Assembly: GCA_903930505.1 (NCBI GenBank)
Contig: CAIYYQ010000286.1
Span: 1-11,955, forward strand
Length of the DNA: 11,955 nt
Direction: 5' to 3'
Source of the DNA: Methanobacteriota archaeon
Lineage (GTDB): Archaea > Thermoplasmatota > E2 > DHVEG-1
The notes below the pieces were generated by a model. The model searched no databases, was not told the origin of the DNA, and saw only the letters and a list, made by a program, of their open reading frames with translations. Both the position numbers and the translations under genes were made by a program. Within the stretch, counting starts at the first letter, position 1; every line of letters begins with the position of its first letter. This document shows positions 8,301 to 11,955 of the stretch, piece by piece.

Positions 8301-11300
8301 TGATCAGAGTCAATGAGTACATCTGCGTTTTTGGTTTTTAACCCGGAATAGGTCACTGTTGTTCGCTCTATTGGGTCATCTGACCATCGACTGACAGAGA
8401 TATCAGGGTATTTTGCCTCAAAGGCAATCCATTTGCTCCATTCTTCATCACCACCGCGTCCTGGCATGATGAGAACTGTTGTTGTTACCATGTTGTTTTC
8501 TTTTGCTATCCATTTAATCGCGTTGTATAACGCTTGATGATTTTCAAAGAGATCATCGATTGCGTTCTGACCGAAATACACGACCCTGTAGACGCAGTAT
8601 CCTGGGGGGTCATCGATGAAAATATATCCTCCTTCTCCAGGGGGGCTTCCCCAGCCTCCACCGTTTGGAGTTACTTGATAATCTGGCCACCATTTGAACT
8701 TCCAATCAGGGTAAAACCAGAAAAATTCTGGGCCACGGCGGTCGTCTTCATTACCTGGTTCAATGGGGTCACCAAAGGATGCTCCAGTGCCTTTTTGTGA
8801 AGATCCTGTTCCTCCACTTTGCTGGGGTGGTTTTGGTGGTGTTGGTTGTTCAGGTGGTTTTGGAGTAGGTTCCGGGGCAGGATCTGGCGATGGCTTGGGA
8901 GAGGGTGTGATTTTTTGTTGATTTGGTCTTCCAGGTTGGAACGGTGGAGTAGGTGAGGGTGTTGGACTTGGTGTTATTTGTGTACCACCGCAGACACTAC
9001 CGATTTTATTGTTCGCCCATTGTAAAAGCTGAATAACAGGACTTGATGTGAGAAACTCTGAGACTTCTTTGTATTCGGGTGATATCTTCCCTGCGTATCC
9101 ATTCGCTAGATCAATGACAAGACCTAGTGCTTCATCCACACCCATTTCTCCAAGCATTTCTCCAGAAAAGTGATCTATGATCTCTTCGAGCATAAGTATA
9201 GCGACATCTTTTGCGATATCCGCGAAACATTCTCTGTTTAATGTGCCTTTAATGATGCGCATCGCTATTTTTATGACGTTGGGGTTATCAGGATTGTTTT
9301 CGAAATACGTTGTTAATACTTGTCGTAGGATCTGATCTTTTTCACCAAGAACTTTATCGAGAAGCTCCTCCTTAAGAATAAGAAGAAGTTGAGCATCCGT
9401 GGCATCTTGCCATTTATCAGGATTTGGACAGTATCGTGTCCCTGATTCTTTTCCATTTTCATCAAGTACTGTGACAGGGAGCCAGGAATCAGAGTTTGGA
9501 CCTGGGTCTTCGTTTCCAATGTATTTTAAGGAATTCCCGCACCATTGGAACCATCCGGATCCACCAGCTCCTTCAACCTTAAAGGGATTATTATTCGGGT
9601 TGATATCTCCATTTAGAGGATTTTGTGCATCGCCTCCCACTTGGTAGGTTTCAAGTCCAAAGGGGTCAATGACGTTTACTGGGTTATTGTCTGCATAGGG
9701 ATAGTAATTCAAGGTGGTGCTGAAACAGGGAAGATCTTTCGTAAGCATTCTTCCCAGAGAAGGATCATAGTACCTCTCCCGGTAGAAATACAGTCCTGAT
9801 TCAGAGTCGTATTCACGACCGGTGAATGTGAATCTATTCGGGACGTTTTCCAACAAGGATTGTATGTTTCCAAAGGCATCGTAGGTATATTGGTTGACAA
9901 GTTGTTCTGATGCGTTTGTCAGTGCGGTCACACTTTTGAGTCCATCAAAATGATAATAATAGGATGAACTATTGTACAGAACACTAAGTGGTTCATCAAC
10001 CCAAGGACCATAGGTAATACTTTTTTGTGTTGATCCATCAGAAGTTAGTTCGTGAATGATTTGTTCAAAGCTGTAGAAATAATACTGGGTCTGATCCGCG
10101 GTTGTTTTTCCGATACGAAATCCATATGGTGTGTAATAATACTCTGCCGATGGTCCATTTGTATTGGAGATATTTACTAACCGATTCTCAAAATCATAGG
10201 TGTAGCTGGTCGTTGAACTGATATCGGTTTTGCTAATGAGATTCCCATTGTTATCATATCCATAATTATAGGTCCCATCGCTGAGCAGATGATTTTCTGC
10301 ATCATTGAAATAGTACGTATAACTCGTATCATTTATCACTCTGGTTGCTCGATTCCCACCAGCATCATAATAGTCATGGATATGTTCTCCTGAGGGATAC
10401 ACAGTGTCGATGAGACGGTTGATTTCATCATAGGTGTATGTCGTCGCCATCCCGGTATGATCAGACATTTGAATACGATTACCAACCTTGTCGTAGAGGT
10501 AAGAGTAATTGGTGATAATTTCTTGGTTAGAGTTTCGTGTTGTTATATTTACTAACCGATCGACAGTATCGTAACCATACGTGGTATATACTCCGTTTGG
10601 ATAGGTGGTTTGTATACGCCTACTCGCAGGATCATATCCAAATGTTGTCACATTTTGATCTGAGGTAATAAGACTGATCAGGCGTTTTGCTTTATCATAT
10701 TCGTATGTTGTTGTTTTACTATCAGCATCGGTCATTGTTTTTATTTGCCCAAGTTCATCATAGGTGTAACATACTGTTTTATTAAAAATACCATAATCAA
10801 TAGAAAATGAAATAGGACGATCCAGCGAATCATACACAAGATACGTAGTATCGTTTAACCCAATACCTCTATTACCTACGGATAGGATGCTTCCCATCGG
10901 ATCATATGTTACCTCAACCTTTCCAACAGGGTATTGGATTTCTGTGATACGACTCAGATTATCATAGGTATATGTTGTACTCACCTGATTGTAATCAGTA
11001 CGGTTGATAAGATTTCCCACATCATCATATTGAAATGATTGTGTCAACCCTTGGGAAGTTGCTATGGTTTGAATCCGATTAAAGGCGTCATAATAGAAAT
11101 AGGTAGTTCCTTGGTTAGCATTTTGAGCAGTGAGAAGGTTTCCGTTATTATCATAGGTAAAGAATTCGTAATTGTTGATGACTGGGTTTCCCCATGATGT
11201 CAACCGATACAATGCATCGTAGTAAAACTCGGTGACGTTGTTTTTTGCATCAAAAATTTTTTTCAATTTTCCAGCAGGATCATACTCATATTTGGTAACA

Positions 11301-11815
11301 GCACCTGATGCATCGATGAGTCGGACGAGCTCATTTCTTGCATTGAACACATACTCAACAGTGTTGTTGTTTGGATCGGTAATATGTGTCATTTGGTTTT
11401 GGGAATTGTACGAAAAACGCGTGGTATTTCCCGAGGGATCAGTAAAACCAATCACTCGGTATAAATCATCGTAATCAAAATGAGCGGTATCACCACGGGC
11501 ATTCATGATGTTTTTTACATTACTTGCTGCATCGTACTCCAACTCTGTGAAATTCCCTGTTGCATCAATAACTTTTTTTATCCTGTTTAATTCATCATAG
11601 ACAATGGTTTGCTGATGACCATTTTTGTCTATATATCCCAGGAAATTTCCCGCGGCATCGTACTGATATTCAACGCTTTTTCCCTCTGCATCAATAACCT
11701 TTGTTTGTCTGTTCAACGGATCGTATTCATAGTAGGTTGTATGATTGAGTGCATTGGTAAAACTGATTCGATTGCCGTTCGCATCATAGGAAAACTGTTT
11801 TTCTCCACAGCCGCA
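5309..11815 (-). CDS. Giant mosaic RHS-repeat surface protein with GATase-like, PKD, beta-helix and dockerin-like domains (5'-truncated)
   Basis: One open frame of about 2,170 codons encodes an extracellular protein; its N-terminus and any signal peptide are missing. Residues are counted from a TTG at 11714-11716, which is not a credible start because YD repeats continue upstream. Domains in order: RHS/YD repeats (to about 630); RHS-associated core with GLYFYRERYYDPSLGRML and NNPVNVIDPFGLE (about 640-690); a helical unknown domain (about 690-910); a Pro-rich hinge (about 910-970); two tandem GATase/ThuA-like modules (about 1041-1275 and 1287-1515); a CGCEC linker; a PKD domain (about 1521-1605); a NosD-type beta-helix (about 1608-1925); a second PKD-like domain (about 1963-2073); and two dockerin-like Ca-binding repeats (2075-2135). 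Sequons for N-glycosylation are abundant. RHS proteins are often secreted toxins or adhesins; no catalytic toxin tip is recognised here. Adhesion, matrix or carbohydrate binding is inferred. Confidence 0.9.
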   Translation of the reverse strand, partial: CGCGEKQFSYDANGNRISFTNALNHTTYYEYDPLNRQTKVIDAEGKSVEYQYDAAGNFLGYIDKNGHQQTIVYDELNRIKKVIDATGNFTELEYDAASNVKNIMNARGDTAHFDYDDLYRVIGFTDPSGNTTRFSYNSQNQMTHITDPNNNTVEYVFNARNELVRLIDASGAVTKYEYDPAGKLKKIFDAKNNVTEFYYDALYRLTSWGNPVINNYEFFTYDNNGNLLTAQNANQGTTYFYYDAFNRIQTIATSQGLTQSFQYDDVGNLINRTDYNQVSTTYTYDNLSRITEIQYPVGKVEVTYDPMGSILSVGNRGIGLNDTTYLVYDSLDRPISFSIDYGIFNKTVCYTYDELGQIKTMTDADSKTTTYEYDKAKRLISLITSDQNVTTFGYDPASRRIQTTYPNGVYTTYGYDTVDRLVNITTRNSNQEIITNYSYLYDKVGNRIQMSDHTGMATTYTYDEINRLIDTVYPSGEHIHDYYDAGGNRATRVINDTSYTYYFNDAENHLLSDGTYNYGYDNNGNLISKTDISSTTSYTYDFENRLVNISNTNGPSAEYYYTPYGFRIGKTTADQTQYYFYSFEQIIHELTSDGSTQKSITYGPWVDEPLSVLYNSSSYYYHFDGLKSVTALTNASEQLVNQYTYDAFGNIQSLLENVPNRFTFTGREYDSESGLYFYRERYYDPSLGRMLTKDLPCFSTTLNYYPYADNNPVNVIDPFGLETYQVGGDAQNPLNGDINPNNNPFKVEGAGGSGWFQWCGNSLKYIGNEDPGPNSDSWLPVTVLDENGKESGTRYCPNPDKWQDATDAQLLLILKEELLDKVLGEKDQILRQVLTTYFENNPDNPNVIKIAMRIIKGTLNRECFADIAKDVAILMLEEIIDHFSGEMLGEMGVDEALGLVIDLANGYAGKISPEYKEVSEFLTSSPVIQLLQWANNKIGSVCGGTQITPSPTPSPTPPFQPGRPNQQKITPSPKPSPDPAPEPTPKPPEQPTPPKPPQQSGGTGSSQKGTGASFGDPIEPGNEDDRRGPEFFWFYPDWKFKWWPDYQVTPNGGGWGSPPGEGGYIFIDDPPGYCVYRVVYFGQNAIDDLFENHQALYNAIKWIAKENNMVTTTVLIMPGRGGDEEWSKWIAFEAKYPDISVSRWSDDPIERTTVTYSGLKTKNADVLIDSDHFSATQQGGYYTPEEIEAIQKYLLDEHGYIATSGTLGDTPGQSNQTTSLLSLLGLKETDGNPHKYTNMNSWVFDDPAHPIFFNISSGWNPGGVTGNVDIGICPLCGEPHLSAKIAHLQSTEGNHQSIISAYTIWSPLATNGLLGEAPIGCSVVPQTVYFGNNVIENTGNNHEILYNAIKWAAEHDSTDETKVLIMPGWGGDTGWSQWQTFASAHPDINLTRWSTSSTSRNPVTTYQLEASDADVLIDNEHSSPTQQGGFYTEGELQAIEWYVKTKGNGYIVTSGSVGNHSLQTDQTQTLMQLLGIKQTAIIGQYENSETWIIDQPYHPLIDGIDSWNPGNITGNLDVEKAIKIAHLYSTEDNHQTIISAYEGLEKGSCGCECNIPPVANFTWNPPNPTIQQTIQFSDLSEDIDGTIVNWTWNFGDGNISSLQDPTHYYSAINTYEVTLSVRDNVGDTASRTKTITIIPGGPVVNLNTTEYFLTIQAAINDSDTINGHTIYIGNGTYNEHILLHKRLTLIGENIQTTIIDGSNTSTVLTIVTDFCRLHNLTITRGGTNNCINITHANYTTISDTLLTYSENGIFLGESWYTTIMRNNASHNNDDGVEIAQNSKYTLIQNNSFYHNGAGVFINHATNNTIDHNIIQDSTAFGIQLFDQAHDNRITNNTIQGTTGEQYPQDVDGDAICLFYYSSNPIYRCLVENNILNDNLRGVTLQQTYQTVIRQNNISNCSEIGIKIYSPSNNNQIYHNNIYSNLINANDGGTNIWDDGYPSGGNYWGNYTGFDLFSGPGQNISGSDGIGDTPYNILGKTPPNQDRYPFMVRNGWLLNRPPTQPTDTTSWHIYPGDLYKGIGGYPGRYGGQPVTYQSTSTEAGSDLYFNFSWGDGNNTVVGPVSGFANATHTYGHWGMYNITVTVKHGPSGIPSNSSTARTVNMYKAGDINLDNRVTFADIDPFVETLSGHAAYAAAHPDKYWFTGDTNFNHAVTFADIDPFVALIGT
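5315..5497 (-). other. Dockerin-like C-terminal domain with paired Ca-binding repeats
   Basis: The last roughly 60 residues contain GDINLDNRVTFADIDPFVE and GDTNFNHAVTFADIDPFVA, spaced 38 residues apart. Each is half of a dockerin-type module: a D-x-N-x-(D/N) calcium loop followed by a (V)TFADIDPFV helix. The second loop has Asn/His where the classical loop has Asp/Gly and may bind calcium weakly. Similar GD-N-D-G-NFxDIDPFV endings occur on secreted proteins of planctomycetes and environmental archaea. A role in docking to a cohesin or to the cell surface is inferred; no cohesin is seen in the window. Confidence 0.75.
5328..5470. repeat. Direct DNA repeat coding the dockerin-like doublet
   Basis: A 29-nt segment at 5328-5356 recurs at 5442-5470 with four mismatches, 114 nt (38 codons) apart. 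It encodes the repeated TFADIDPFV portion. The strong DNA-level match suggests a fairly recent internal duplication or selection on this segment, since the sequence between the copies has diverged completely. Confidence 0.8.
5940..6895 (-). other. NosD-type right-handed parallel beta-helix domain
   Basis: About 315 residues of the mosaic protein carry repeating short strands with N-rich turns: NNxI, NNTIxG, GIxLxxSxxN-like steps including NNTIDHNIIQDST and ENNILNDNLRGV. The segment opens with TIQAAINDSDTINGHTIYIGNGTYNE, shown here as TIQAAIND plus IYIGNGTYNE, and ends around GGNYWGNYTG and GIGDTPYNI. These are hallmarks of the periplasmic copper-binding NosD/carbohydrate-binding CASH family. 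In archaea this fold is common in surface proteins and is thought to bind or act on polysaccharide. No catalytic residues could be assigned. Confidence 0.8.
6900..7155 (-). other. PKD domain
   Basis: About 85 residues of the mosaic protein begin PPVANFTW, contain WNFGDGN and end in YEVTLSVRDNVGDTASRTKTITI. This is the standard polycystic-kidney-disease beta-sandwich signature. PKD domains act as rigid spacers or adhesive modules on archaeal surface proteins. A second, weaker copy (NFSWGDGNNT ... YNITVTVKHG) lies at about 5500-5700. Confidence 0.85.
7180..8596 (-). repeat. Tandem duplicated GATase/ThuA-like module within the RHS protein
   Basis: Two homologous blocks of about 230 residues occupy about 7900-8596 (copy 1) and about 7180-7857 (copy 2). 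Shared landmarks in order are VYFG, NHxxLYNAIKW, VLIMPGxGGD followed by WSxW, DIxxxRWS, ADVLID then a His, TQQGGxYT, GYI(A/V)TSG, and the final IAHL-STE-NHQ-IISAY. The fold pattern suggests a type-1 glutamine-amidotransferase-like (ThuA/DUF4350-like) Rossmann domain: a hydrophobic strand, a glycine loop, then 'ADVLID ... YT-EE-AI--Y' before another strand. No Cys nucleophile is obvious at the elbow position, so it may be a binding rather than catalytic domain. Copy 1 has an insertion CPLCGEPHLS that copy 2 lacks. Confidence 0.75.
8815..8985 (-). other. Proline-rich hinge
   Basis: This segment encodes low-complexity repeats such as TPSPTPSPTPP, SPKPSPDPAPEPTPKPPE and PTPPKPPQQSGG. It separates the RHS core plus helical domain from the GATase-like modules. 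Pro/Thr-rich linkers like this are typical flexible, often glycosylated spacers between domains of secreted proteins. Confidence 0.85.
9780..11812 (-). repeat. Array of RHS/YD repeats
   Basis: More than 20 imperfect repeats of about 20-22 residues follow the pattern Y-YD-x-x-G/N-x-(L/I)-x-x-(I/V)-x-D-x-x-G. The best examples are YEYDPLNRQTKVID, YQYDAAGNFLGYID and YTYDEINRLIDTVYPSG. The DNA reflects this with recurrent minus-strand TA(C/T)-GATGA(T)-like words, for example variants of 'atcataggtgta' near 10191, 10421, 10750, 10965 and 11150 on the plus strand. YD repeats fold into a beta-sheet cocoon in RHS and Tc toxins. The array runs up to the transposase junction without a visible N-terminal cap. 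Confidence 0.9.
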
Positions 11816-11955
11816 CTCAGCACAGGTCCTGCGCCGGGCAATTGAGCGATGAGCGCAAGGGTGGGATGTTCAGCCACACGAACTTTCAAGCGTTGATCAT
11901 AGTCTTCGATGGCTGAATTGAGACTCAGGAGGATCCGGGCCAAGGATTGAGCGTA
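11816..11955 (-). pseudogene. IS110-family transposase fragment, 3'-truncated and running off the window
   Basis: A minus-strand frame, open to the window edge, encodes about 46 residues: a helical stretch with IEDYDQRLK, then AEHPTLALIAQ and LPGAGPVLSA. This is the signature before and within the helix-hairpin-helix (Transposase_20) domain of IS110/IS1111 transposases, which carry (I/L)PG(A/V)GPVLA after an E/D-rich helix. In full-length members another 90 or so residues follow, but here the frame passes directly into RHS DNA read out of frame and stops at 11713-11715. By hand count 74 of 135 bases (11821-11955) are G or C, clearly richer than the RHS gene. It is either an IS remnant fused to the RHS gene by deletion or an assembly chimera. 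Confidence 0.7.

Noticed and set aside
8815..8985. DNA minisatellite at the CCA/GGT-rich stretch
   Set aside because: It is explained by a Pro/Thr/Ser-rich coding linker; unit lengths are irregular and the frame is maintained.
11714..11716. TTG as the true start of the RHS gene
   Set aside because: Canonical YD repeats (FSYDANGNRISF, TTYYEYDPL) continue in frame upstream to about 11795, so the TTG is internal and the real start is lost.
9780..11812. CRISPR-like array, because similar short words recur at roughly regular spacing
   Set aside because: The recurring 'atcatagg' words are codon-level echoes of YD protein repeats in an open frame; the repeats are imperfect, short and lack uniform spacers.
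11713..11943. A 76-codon minus-strand frame as a complete small gene
   Set aside because: Only its first roughly 43 residues are transposase-like; the rest is RHS DNA read in the wrong frame. The transposase frame also continues upstream past the TTG to the window edge.

Overview
The window looks like a chromosomal segment of a moderately AT-rich archaeon, most likely a Thermoplasmatota-type euryarchaeote, probably an environmental assembly. The evidence is: a C-terminal fragment resembling sn-glycerol-1-phosphate dehydrogenase (the archaeal lipid enzyme); a small protein resembling DUF6015, which I recall from Thermoplasmata genomes; AT-rich TATA-like boxes about 25-35 nt before start codons; oligo-T tracts instead of hairpin terminators; and a very large extracellular protein full of N-x-S/T sequons. 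The lineage call is inference from family recall, not from a search.

Layout. Positions 2-97 (+) are the tail of the probable egsA gene. It converges on 104-766 (-), a small membrane-anchored or lipoprotein-like hypothetical. Upstream of that on the minus strand are metK (837-2009, S-adenosylmethionine synthetase of the bacterial/eukaryotic type) and a DUF6015-like gene (2147-2551). A short divergent promoter region follows, then a PfkB-family kinase on the plus strand (2718-3776). An AT-rich convergent gap (3777-3971) holds a T-tract, a TATA-like box and a long inverted repeat that could mark a small RNA. Next is an HD-domain phosphohydrolase of the COG1078/SAMHD1-like type (3972-5228, -).

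The right half (5309 to about 11815, -) is one uninterrupted reading frame of about 2,170 codons. It encodes a mosaic surface or secreted protein: more than 20 RHS/YD repeats, an RHS-associated core, a helical domain of unknown function, a Pro-rich hinge, two tandem copies of a glutamine-amidotransferase/ThuA-like module, a PKD domain, a NosD-type right-handed beta-helix, a second PKD-like domain, and a C-terminal dockerin-like pair of Ca-binding repeats. Its true N-terminus is missing. At about 11803-11822 the sequence switches to a different, more GC-rich reading frame encoding a piece of an IS110-family transposase that runs off the window, so the RHS gene is truncated by a rearrangement or the contig is chimeric there.

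The left half consists of housekeeping genes (lipid synthesis, SAM synthesis, kinase, nucleotide hydrolase), most with their own apparent promoters, and no obvious pathway links them. The accessory part is the RHS mosaic gene and its transposase junction. No tRNA, rRNA, CRISPR array or plasmid or phage origin was seen, and no gene-free stretch exceeds 300 bases; the largest is the 195-nt gap at 3777-3971.
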